Both the position numbers and the translations under genes were made by a program. DNA of 64,000 bases, taken from contig NZ_CABVIY010000009.1 in the NCBI RefSeq assembly GCF_902498195.1, positions 1 to 64,000 on the forward strand, in the 5' to 3' direction. Under the pieces are notes generated by a model that did not search any database, was not told the origin of the DNA, and saw nothing but the letters and a program-made list of their open reading frames with translations. This DNA is from Pseudomonas fluorescens (lineage in GTDB: Bacteria > Pseudomonadota > Gammaproteobacteria > Pseudomonadales > Pseudomonadaceae). This document shows, piece by piece, positions 28,848-35,689 of this stretch (position 1 is its first letter; each line of letters starts with the position of its first letter).

Positions 28848-30176
28848 ATGGCTAAGCAAGGTGCTCTCTCTGCGCTCGGCAAAGGCGGTATGTCTGAACT
28901 CTGGGCTCGTCTGCGTTTTCTGTTCCTGGCGATTATCGTCTACCGAATAGGCGCACACATCCCGGTTCCAGGTATCAACCCGGACCGACTCGCGGACCTG
29001 TTTCGACAGAATGAGGGGACCATTCTTAGCTTGTTCAACATGTTTTCCGGCGGCGCGCTGGAACGGATGAGCATTTTTGCGCTGGGGATCATGCCGTACA
29101 TTTCGGCATCGATCATCATGCAATTGATGACAGCCGTCAGCCCGCAGCTGGAGCAGTTGAAGAAGGAAGGTGAAGCTGGCCGTCGCAAGATCAGCCAGTA
29201 CACCCGCTACGGCACTGTCGTCCTCGCTCTTGTTCAGGCTATTGGCATGTCCATTGGTCTGGCGGGGCAGGGCGTTGCGTTCACTGGTGACTTTGGCTTC
29301 CATTTCGTCGCGGTATCCACGTTTGTGGCTGGTGCGATGTTCATGATGTGGCTGGGTGAGCAGATTACTGAGCGTGGTGTTGGCAACGGTATCTCGATGT
29401 TGATTTTTTCGGGTATCGTCGCCGGTCTTCCGAGAGCGATCGGGCAGTCTTTCGAGTCTGCGCGTCAGGGTGATATCAACATCTTTGCCCTGGTTGCCAT
29501 CGGTTTGCTGGCAGTAGCGATTATCGGTTTCGTGGTGTTCATTGAGCGTGGTCAGCGTCGTATTGCTGTTCACTACGCCAAGCGTCAGCAGGGCCGCAAG
29601 GTCTTCGCTGCGCAGACCAGCCACTTGCCGCTGAAGGTGAACATGGCCGGTGTTATTCCGGCTATTTTCGCGAGCAGCATCTTGCTGTTCCCGGCTTCGT
29701 TGGGTGCCTGGTTCGGCCAGTCTGAAGGTATGGGCTGGTTGCAGGACATCTCGCAGTCGATCGCTCCTGGTCAGCCGTTGAATATTCTGCTGTTTAGTGC
29801 AGGGATTATTTTCTTCTGCTTCTTCTATACGGCGTTGATGTTCAATCCGAAAGACGTAGCGGAAAACCTGAAGAAGTCCGGTGCCTTTATTCCGGGCATC
29901 CGTCCAGGTGAGCAGTCTGCGCGCTACATTGATGGCGTTCTGACTCGCTTGACCATGTTCGGTGCTCTTTACATGACGGCCGTCTGCCTGTTGCCCCAGT
30001 TCCTGGTGGTTGCAGCCAACGTACCGTTCTACCTTGGCGGGACCTCGTTGCTGATCGTGGTCGTGGTTGTGATGGACTTCATGTCCCAAGTACAATCGCA
30101 CCTCGTTTCGCACCAGTACGAATCCCTGATGAAGAAAGCCAACCTGAAGGGTTACGGCAGCGGCATGTTGCGCTGA
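28848..30176 (+). CDS. secY: Preprotein translocase subunit SecY
   Basis: Pore subunit of the SecYEG translocon in the inner membrane. The 442-aa protein has ten predicted spans. It also has the plug-region and first-loop motif NMFSGGALERMSIFALGIMP and the cytoplasmic loop around RGQRRIAVHYAKRQQGRK that binds SecA and the ribosome. It partners SecE at 3070. Confidence 0.97.
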   Translation: MAKQGALSALGKGGMSELWARLRFLFLAIIVYRIGAHIPVPGINPDRLADLFRQNEGTILSLFNMFSGGALERMSIFALGIMPYISASIIMQLMTAVSPQLEQLKKEGEAGRRKISQYTRYGTVVLALVQAIGMSIGLAGQGVAFTGDFGFHFVAVSTFVAGAMFMMWLGEQITERGVGNGISMLIFSGIVAGLPRAIGQSFESARQGDINIFALVAIGLLAVAIIGFVVFIERGQRRIAVHYAKRQQGRKVFAAQTSHLPLKVNMAGVIPAIFASSILLFPASLGAWFGQSEGMGWLQDISQSIAPGQPLNILLFSAGIIFFCFFYTALMFNPKDVAENLKKSGAFIPGIRPGEQSARYIDGVLTRLTMFGALYMTAVCLLPQFLVVAANVPFYLGGTSLLIVVVVVMDFMSQVQSHLVSHQYESLMKKANLKGYGSGMLR

Positions 30177-30203
30177 GTACCCATAAGGTTCGAGGAGTTG
30201 GTG

Positions 30204-30320
30204 ATGAAAGTTCGTGCATCGGTGAAAAAGCTGTGCCGTAACTGCAAGATTATTCGCCGCGAAGGTGTTGTTCGAGTAATTTGCAGCGCGGAACCGCGTC
30301 ACAAACAGCGCCAAGGCTGA
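30204..30320 (+). CDS. rpmJ: 50S ribosomal protein L36
   Basis: A 38-codon gene starting [20 protein letters not shown]. Cys11, Cys14, Cys27 and His33 form the zinc ribbon, so this is the zinc-binding (C+) form. It lies 27 bases after secY with GAGGAG upstream (30192-30197), the standard last gene of the spc operon. Confidence 0.95.
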
Positions 30321-30337
30321 GTGTGATTGTGCTTCAA

Positions 30338-30366
30338 GCCCGGCAGCTAGTGCGCTGCCGGGTTGA
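30338..30366 (+). terminator. Hairpin after rpmJ
   Basis: CCCGGCAGC and GCTGCCGGG form a 9-bp GC-rich stem with a 6-base loop followed by TTGATTATTTG. The T tract is interrupted, so this is either a weak terminator or an RNA-processing element between the spc and alpha operons. Confidence 0.55.
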
Positions 30367-30391
30367 TTATTTGTTATTACAGCGATATTAT
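30363..30391 (+). promoter_or_regulatory. alpha operon promoter
   Basis: TTGATT (30363-30368) and TATTAT (30386-30391) with a 17-bp spacer, 59 bases before rpsM. The predicted leader of about 53 bases is shorter than the E. coli S4-binding pseudoknot leader, and I did not recognise that fold here. Confidence 0.65.
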
Positions 30392-30450
30392 CTCGCGCCC
30401 TATTTCTTGGCTTCCGGGGCGTAGGTAGCTGTCAATTGGAGTCCCACTGA

Positions 30451-30807
30451 ATGGCCCGTATTGCAGGCGTTAACATTCCAGATAACAAGCATACTGTTAT
30501 CTCGCTGACCTACATCTATGGTGTTGGTCGCACTACTGCACAGAAAATTTGTGCAGAGACTGGGGTAAACCCAGCAGCAAAGATCAAAGATCTGAGCGAC
30601 GAGCAAATTGAACAGCTGCGTGGCGAAGTGGCGAAGTTCACCACTGAAGGTGACCTGCGTCGCGAAATCAACATGAAAATCAAGCGCTTGATGGACCTCG
30701 GTTGCTATCGCGGTCTGCGTCATCGTCGTGGTCTGCCAGTACGCGGTCAGCGTACCAAGACCAACGCGCGTACCCGTAAAGGTCCGCGTAAGCCGATCCG
30801 CAAGTAA
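30451..30807 (+). CDS. rpsM: 30S ribosomal protein S13
   Basis: Head protein that bridges to the 50S subunit. 118 aa, starting MARIAGVNIPDNKHTVISLT, with the helix-two-turn-helix and the C-terminal RTKTNARTRKGPRKPIRK tail that reaches P-site tRNA. Confidence 0.96.
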   Translation: MARIAGVNIPDNKHTVISLTYIYGVGRTTAQKICAETGVNPAAKIKDLSDEQIEQLRGEVAKFTTEGDLRREINMKIKRLMDLGCYRGLRHRRGLPVRGQRTKTNARTRKGPRKPIRK

Positions 30808-30837
30808 TCGCCCCAGCGAATCGACAGGAATTTAATC

Positions 30838-31227
30838 ATGGCAAAACCTGCTGCTCGTCCTCGTAAAAAAGTTAAAAAGACAGTGGTTGATGGCATCGCC
30901 CACATCCATGCATCTTTTAACAACACCATCGTGACCATTACCGACCGTCAAGGTAACGCTCTTTCCTGGGCTACCTCCGGTGGTTCGGGTTTCCGCGGTT
31001 CCCGCAAGTCCACCCCGTTTGCCGCTCAAGTAGCTGCTGAACGTGCTGGTCAAGCTGCGCTGGAATACGGCCTGAAAAACCTCGACGTCAACGTCAAAGG
31101 TCCAGGTCCAGGTCGTGAATCCGCAGTCCGCGCTTTGAACGGCTGTGGCTACAAGATCGCCAGCATCACCGACGTGACGCCAATCCCGCACAACGGGTGC
31201 CGTCCGCCGAAGAAGCGCCGCGTGTAA
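30838..31227 (+). CDS. rpsK: 30S ribosomal protein S11
   Basis: Platform protein of 129 aa with the conserved ASFNNTIVTITDRQGNALSW and GPGPGRESAVRALN motifs and a C-terminal PIPHNGCRPPKKRRV tail. 18 bases before rpsD. Confidence 0.96.
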   Translation: MAKPAARPRKKVKKTVVDGIAHIHASFNNTIVTITDRQGNALSWATSGGSGFRGSRKSTPFAAQVAAERAGQAALEYGLKNLDVNVKGPGPGRESAVRALNGCGYKIASITDVTPIPHNGCRPPKKRRV

Positions 31228-31245
31228 TCCAGGAGATTGTAAAGA

Positions 31246-31866
31246 ATGGCTCGTTACATTGGTCCAAAATGCAAACTCGCTCGTCGCGAAGGCACCGATC
31301 TCTTCCTGAAGAGCGGCGTGCGCGCGATCGAATCGAAGTGCAACATTGAAGCAGCACCTGGTATCCACGGCCAACGCCGCGGTCGCCAGTCCGATTACGG
31401 CACCCAACTGCGTGAAAAGCAGAAAGTACGTCGTATCTACGGCGTTCTCGAGCGTCAATTCAGCGGCTACTACAAAGAAGCTGCTGGCAAGAAAGGCGCA
31501 ACCGGCGAAAACCTGTTGCAGCTGCTCGAATGCCGTCTGGACAACGTTGTATACCGTATGGGCTTTGGTTCGACTCGTGCCGAATCCCGTCAGCTGGTAT
31601 CGCACAAGTCGATCAGCGTAAACGGTCAAACCGTTAACGTTCCGTCCTACCAGGTTCGTGCTGGTGACGTGGTCGCTGTTCGCGAGAAAGCAAAAAACCA
31701 ACTTCGCATTGTCCAAGCTCTCGATCTGTGTGCCCAACGTGGCCGCGTAGAATGGGTAGAAGTAGACACTGAGAAGAAGTCGGGCGTTTTCAAGAACGTT
31801 CCAGCTCGCAGTGATCTGTCCGCCGACATCAACGAAAGCCTGATTGTCGAGCTCTACTCCAAGTAA
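31246..31866 (+). CDS. rpsD: 30S ribosomal protein S4
   Basis: Initiator of 30S assembly and the alpha-operon translational repressor in E. coli. 206 aa with the S4 RNA-binding domain around residues 95-160 (LDNVVYRMGFGSTRAESRQL). Only one Cys lies near the N-terminus (KCKLARREGTD), so it is the zinc-free form. Confidence 0.96.
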   Translation: MARYIGPKCKLARREGTDLFLKSGVRAIESKCNIEAAPGIHGQRRGRQSDYGTQLREKQKVRRIYGVLERQFSGYYKEAAGKKGATGENLLQLLECRLDNVVYRMGFGSTRAESRQLVSHKSISVNGQTVNVPSYQVRAGDVVAVREKAKNQLRIVQALDLCAQRGRVEWVEVDTEKKSGVFKNVPARSDLSADINESLIVELYSK

Positions 31867-31888
31867 GGGCTAGAAAATAGGTGCATCC

Positions 31889-32890
31889 ATGCAGATTTCG
31901 GTAAATGAGTTCCTGACACCCCGCCACATTGATGTGCAGGTTGTCAGTCCAACCCGCGCCAAGATCACTCTCGAGCCTCTCGAGCGTGGCTTTGGCCACA
32001 CCCTGGGCAACGCGCTGCGCCGCATCCTGTTGTCCTCAATGCCCGGCTGTGCAGTAGTCGAGGCCGAGATTGACGGTGTGCTCCACGAGTACAGCGCCAT
32101 CGAAGGTGTACAGGAAGACGTAATTGAAATCCTGTTGAACCTTAAAGGTCTGGCTATCAAGCTGCACGGCCGTGACGAAGTTACGCTGACCTTGTCGAAG
32201 AAGGGTTCGGGGGTGGTTACCGCTGCCGATATTCAGCTGGATCATGATGTCGAGATCGTTAATCCCGATCACGTAATCGCTAACCTGGCGTCTAATGGCG
32301 CCCTGAACATGAAGCTCGTAGTAGCTCGTGGTCGTGGTTATGAACCGGCCGACTCGCGTCAGAGCGATGAGGACGAAAGCCGCAGCATCGGTCGCTTGCA
32401 GCTTGACTCTTCGTTCAGCCCGGTTCGCCGCATCGCATACGTGGTGGAAAACGCCCGTGTCGAGCAGCGTACTAACCTGGACAAGCTGGTTATTGATCTG
32501 GAAACCAACGGTACTCTGGATCCTGAAGAGGCTATCCGCCGCGCTGCAACCATTCTGCAACAGCAGTTGGCTGCGTTCGTCGACCTCAAAGGTGACAGCG
32601 AACCAGTGGTAATCGAGCAGGAAGACGAGATCGATCCGATCCTGCTTCGCCCGGTTGACGATCTGGAACTGACTGTACGTTCGGCTAACTGCCTTAAGGC
32701 GGAAAACATCTACTACATCGGCGACCTGATTCAGCGTACCGAAGTAGAGCTGTTGAAGACTCCGAACCTTGGCAAGAAATCCTTGACTGAAATCAAGGAC
32801 GTTCTGGCCTCCCGCGGTCTGTCCCTCGGCATGCGCCTCGACAACTGGCCGCCTGCAAGTCTTAAGAAGGACGACAAGGCGACTGCCTGA
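31889..32890 (+). CDS. rpoA: DNA-directed RNA polymerase subunit alpha
   Basis: Assembly and regulator-contact subunit. The 333-aa protein has the N-terminal dimerisation domain with GFGHTLGNALRRILLSSMPG, a flexible linker near residue 235, and the C-terminal domain with LKAENIYYIGDLIQRTEVEL and LGKKSLTEIKDVL that binds UP elements and activators. Confidence 0.97.
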   Translation: MQISVNEFLTPRHIDVQVVSPTRAKITLEPLERGFGHTLGNALRRILLSSMPGCAVVEAEIDGVLHEYSAIEGVQEDVIEILLNLKGLAIKLHGRDEVTLTLSKKGSGVVTAADIQLDHDVEIVNPDHVIANLASNGALNMKLVVARGRGYEPADSRQSDEDESRSIGRLQLDSSFSPVRRIAYVVENARVEQRTNLDKLVIDLETNGTLDPEEAIRRAATILQQQLAAFVDLKGDSEPVVIEQEDEIDPILLRPVDDLELTVRSANCLKAENIYYIGDLIQRTEVELLKTPNLGKKSLTEIKDVLASRGLSLGMRLDNWPPASLKKDDKATA

Positions 32891-32932
32891 TCGTCGTAAT
32901 CACCGAACGTAGTGTTTGGTAAGGAATGAACC

Positions 32933-33319
32933 ATGCGTCATCGTAAAAGTGGTCGTCACCTGAGCCGCACCAGCTCGCACCGCAAGGCCATGTTCCAAAA
33001 CATGGCGGTGTCGCTGTTCGAGCACGAGCTGATCAAAACTACTCTGCCAAAAGCTAAAGAACTGCGTCGCGTTGCTGAGCCGCTGATCACTTTGGCCAAG
33101 ACAGACAGCCTGGCTAACCGCCGTCTGGCTTTCGACCGTACTCGTTCGAAAGCTATCGTTGGTAAGCTCTTCAACGACCTGGGCAAGCGTTACGCTACCC
33201 GTGAGGGTGGCTACCTGCGCATCCTCAAGTGCGGTTTCCGCGCTGGCGACAACGCGCCTATGGCGTACGTCGAGTTGGTTGATCGTGCTACCGGCGGTGA
33301 AGCTGTATCCGCTGAGTAA
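32933..33319 (+). CDS. rplQ: 50S ribosomal protein L17
   Basis: Tunnel-exit-side 50S protein of 128 aa, MRHRKSGRHLSRTSSHRKAM at the N-terminus and GYLRILKCGFRAGDNAPMAY near the end. Last gene of the 33-kb ribosomal supercluster, followed by a strong terminator. Confidence 0.96.
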   Translation: MRHRKSGRHLSRTSSHRKAMFQNMAVSLFEHELIKTTLPKAKELRRVAEPLITLAKTDSLANRRLAFDRTRSKAIVGKLFNDLGKRYATREGGYLRILKCGFRAGDNAPMAYVELVDRATGGEAVSAE

Positions 33320-33338
33320 GACGTCAGTCTGAAACAAA

Positions 33339-33365
33339 GAACCGGGCCTAGTGCCCGGTTTTTTG
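33339..33365 (+). terminator. alpha operon terminator
   Basis: GAACCGGGC and GCCCGGTTT stem with a short loop followed by TTTTTT. Ends the supercluster. Confidence 0.9.
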
Positions 33366-33400
33366 TGGGCGTTTCAAAAGTACTGGCCCGTTCAAGTTAA

Positions 33401-33466
33401 TTAGTTTTTCTCTATCGATTGAGGAGATCTAATGAATTAGATGATGTCATGTTGATCGTCGATACT
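33401..33466 (+). promoter_or_regulatory. katA upstream region with possible OxyR site
   Basis: The sequence TTAG-N7-CTAT-N7-GGAG-N7-GAAT (33401-33437) has the spacing of the OxyR consensus ATAG-N7-CTAT-N7-ATAG-N7-CTAT, with a good left half and a poor right half. A GATACT -10-like hexamer lies at 33461, which would put the site next to a weak -35, as at other OxyR-activated promoters. This is a visual match, not a scored one. Confidence 0.35.
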
Positions 33467-33516
33467 TCCCTAAGCCGATTAGCCGGCCGTTTGAGACCGA
33501 TAAAGGAAGAGATCGC

Positions 33517-34971
33517 ATGAGCCATAATAAAACCCTTACCACCGCCAGCGGCGCTCCGGTCGCCGACAACCAGAATTCCCGCTCTGCCGGCCCACGTGGC
33601 CCGCTGCTGCTCGACGACTTCCATCTGATCGAGAAGCTCGCTCACTTCAATCGTGAAAATATCCCTGAGCGTCGTGTTCACGCCAAGGGTTCGGGGGCTT
33701 ACGGTACGTTTACCGTTACCCGTGATATCACCCAGTACACTAGCGCGAAACTGTTTGAATCGATCGGCAAGCAAACGCCGACCTTCCTGCGATTCTCCAC
33801 CGTCGGTGGCGAACGGGGCTCGGCTGATACCGAGCGCGATCCGCGTGGCTTCGCATTGAAGTTCTACACCGAGGAAGGAAACTGGGACATTGTGGGTAAC
33901 AACACGCCAGTGTTCTTTATCCGAGATCCGTTGAAGTTCCCGGACTTTATCCACACCCAGAAGCGCCTGCCGCAAAGCAACCTCAAGAGTGCCCAGGCGA
34001 TGTGGGACTTCTGGTCGCACTCTCCCGAGGCTTTGCACCAGGTCACGATCCTGTTTTCCGATCGCGGAATCCCTGATGGATACCGTCACATGCACGGTTT
34101 CGGTAGCCATACCTACAGCCTCATCAACGCCACTGGTGAGCGCCACTGGGTCAAATGGCACTACAAGACCCAACAGGGGATCAAGAACCTGGCACCGGCG
34201 GAAGCTGCGCGCCTGGCCGGCACCGATCCTGATTACGCGCAGAGAGACTTGTTCGAGGCTATTGAGCGCGGCGAGTACCCGAAATGGAGCGTGTGCATCC
34301 AGGTAATGACCGAGGCCCAGGCCGCCGCGCACTATGAGAACCCCTTCGATGTCACTAAAACCTGGTCGCAGAAAGAGTTCCCGTTGATAGAGGTAGGTGT
34401 CCTGGAACTCAACCGGAATCCTCTGAACTACTTCGCAGAAGTTGAGCAAGCCGCTTTCGGCCCCAGCAATATGGTGCCGGGGGTGGGACTGTCGCCAGAC
34501 CGAATGCTGCAAGGCCGTGTGTTCGCCTACGCCGATGCGCACCGCTACCGTATTGGCACCAATCACCAGCAACTGCCGGTGAACGCCCCACGTAGCCCGG
34601 TCAATACCTACCAGCGCGATGGTTCGATGGCATTTGGCAGCAATGGTGGTGCGACGCCGAACTACGAGCCGAACAGCTACGTCGATTCGCCGAAGCAGGC
34701 GCCTCGGTACGCCGAACCTGCGTTGGCACTGAGCGGTGCGGCCGATCGGTACGATCATCGCGAAGACACGGACTACTACAGTCATGCCGGCGCGCTCTTC
34801 CGCCTGATGAGTGACCAGCAGAAGGCGTTGCTGGTGGGCAACATCGCGGGAGCGATGGCGGGTGTATCGAGTGATGTCGTCGACCGTCAATTGCAGCATT
34901 TCTTCCGGGCCGATCCAGCGTATGGAGAAGCAATCGCAACGCTGCTCAACGTACAGCTTAACGAAGTCTAA
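33517..34971 (+). CDS. katA: Monofunctional heme catalase KatA
   Basis: Disproportionates hydrogen peroxide to water and oxygen. The 484-aa, small-subunit-type protein has the distal His55 (RRVHAKGSGAYGTF), the distal Asn in VGNNTP (128/129) and the proximal heme ligand Tyr338 (GRVFAYADAHRYR). The start ATG 33517 follows AAGGAAGAG. Its place between the alpha operon and a ferritin gene matches the major catalase katA of P. aeruginosa. No signal peptide, so cytoplasmic. Confidence 0.95.
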   Translation: MSHNKTLTTASGAPVADNQNSRSAGPRGPLLLDDFHLIEKLAHFNRENIPERRVHAKGSGAYGTFTVTRDITQYTSAKLFESIGKQTPTFLRFSTVGGERGSADTERDPRGFALKFYTEEGNWDIVGNNTPVFFIRDPLKFPDFIHTQKRLPQSNLKSAQAMWDFWSHSPEALHQVTILFSDRGIPDGYRHMHGFGSHTYSLINATGERHWVKWHYKTQQGIKNLAPAEAARLAGTDPDYAQRDLFEAIERGEYPKWSVCIQVMTEAQAAAHYENPFDVTKTWSQKEFPLIEVGVLELNRNPLNYFAEVEQAAFGPSNMVPGVGLSPDRMLQGRVFAYADAHRYRIGTNHQQLPVNAPRSPVNTYQRDGSMAFGSNGGATPNYEPNSYVDSPKQAPRYAEPALALSGAADRYDHREDTDYYSHAGALFRLMSDQQKALLVGNIAGAMAGVSSDVVDRQLQHFFRADPAYGEAIATLLNVQLNEV

Positions 34972-34982
34972 ACGAGAAGCAT

Positions 34983-35007
34983 AACCGCCTGCATTTGGGC
35001 GGTTTTT
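34983..35007 (+). terminator. katA terminator
   Basis: AACCGCC and GGCGGTT stem around a loop, followed by TTTTT, 12 bases after the katA stop. It separates katA from the ferritin gene. Confidence 0.8.
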
Positions 35008-35120
35008 GCGTTATTTCAGCTGCTTTTCTCAGAATATCTTCGCTTTTATTGCGTCTTGCGAGTGACGTTATGGCCGGGTTGGTTCAAACTACAGACTTTC
35101 AAGCAGGGAGATGTAGGGCG

Positions 35121-35585
35121 ATGCAAGGCCACCCAGACGTTATCGATTACCTCAACACGTTGCTGACCGGCGAACTGGCCGCGCGTGACCAATATTTCGT
35201 TCACTCGCGGATGTATGAGGACTGGGGATTCACCAAGCTCTACGAACGAATCAACCACGAGATGGAAGAAGAAGCGGGTCATGCTGACGCGCTGATGCGC
35301 CGGATCCTGATGCTGGAAGGTACGCCGCGCATGCGTCCAGACGATCTCGATGTAGGCACCACCGTGCCGGAGATGCTCGAAGCCGATTTGCGTCTGGAGT
35401 ACAAAGTCCGCGCTGCGCTGTGTAAGGGCATCGCGCTCTGCGAGCAGCACAAGGACTATGTCAGCCGCGAGATGTTGCGTATTCAGCTCAACGATACCGA
35501 AGAAGATCACACTTACTGGCTGGAAAAACAGTTGGGCCTGATAAAATTGATCGGTCTGGAGAATTACCTGCAATCCCACGCTTGA
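35121..35585 (+). CDS. Bacterioferritin-family ferritin lacking the heme ligand (FtnA-like)
   Basis: Iron-storage protein, 154 aa from ATG 35121 (MQGHPDVIDYLNTLLTGELA). The ferroxidase ligands are conserved: Glu18, Glu51, His54, a Glu near 93, and Glu127/His130. The position of the heme-binding Met52 of E. coli Bfr is Ala here (HEMEEEAGHAD), so it should not bind heme in the Bfr manner. This matches the P. aeruginosa protein beside katA that was first called BfrA and later FtnA. Iron storage next to catalase fits a link to supplying or sparing iron for KatA heme (inference). A longer in-frame start at 34995 overlaps the katA terminator and is rejected. Confidence 0.9.
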   Translation: MQGHPDVIDYLNTLLTGELAARDQYFVHSRMYEDWGFTKLYERINHEMEEEAGHADALMRRILMLEGTPRMRPDDLDVGTTVPEMLEADLRLEYKVRAALCKGIALCEQHKDYVSREMLRIQLNDTEEDHTYWLEKQLGLIKLIGLENYLQSHA

Positions 35586-35599
35586 TCTAGCGGACGCTA

Positions 35600-35632
35600 T
35601 CGCGAGCCAGCTTTGCTCCCGCAGAGCGAGCG
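35600..35632. repeat. Degenerate REP-like palindrome
   Basis: TATCGCGAGCCAGCTTTGCTCCCGCA near 35599-35625 resembles a decayed copy of the REP half-palindromes seen further on, lying in the ferritin-uvrA gap. Confidence 0.4.
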
Positions 35633-35638
35633 GATTCA

Positions 35639-35678
35639 AAAAAGCCCCTGTCACTGTTGTAGTGACAGGGGCTTTTTC
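35639..35678. terminator. Bidirectional terminator between the ferritin gene and uvrA
   Basis: AAAAGCCCCTGTCACT and AGTGACAGGGGCTTTTT form a 14-bp or longer stem with A-rich and T-rich flanks on either side, so it can stop both converging transcripts. Confidence 0.9.
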
Positions 35679-35689
35679 ATGGAGCGGAA

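Noticed and set aside
28140..30314. A 724-codon minus-strand frame across rpsE-rpmD-rplO-secY-rpmJ
   Set aside because: It spans five verified genes in antisense with no start signal; shadow frame.
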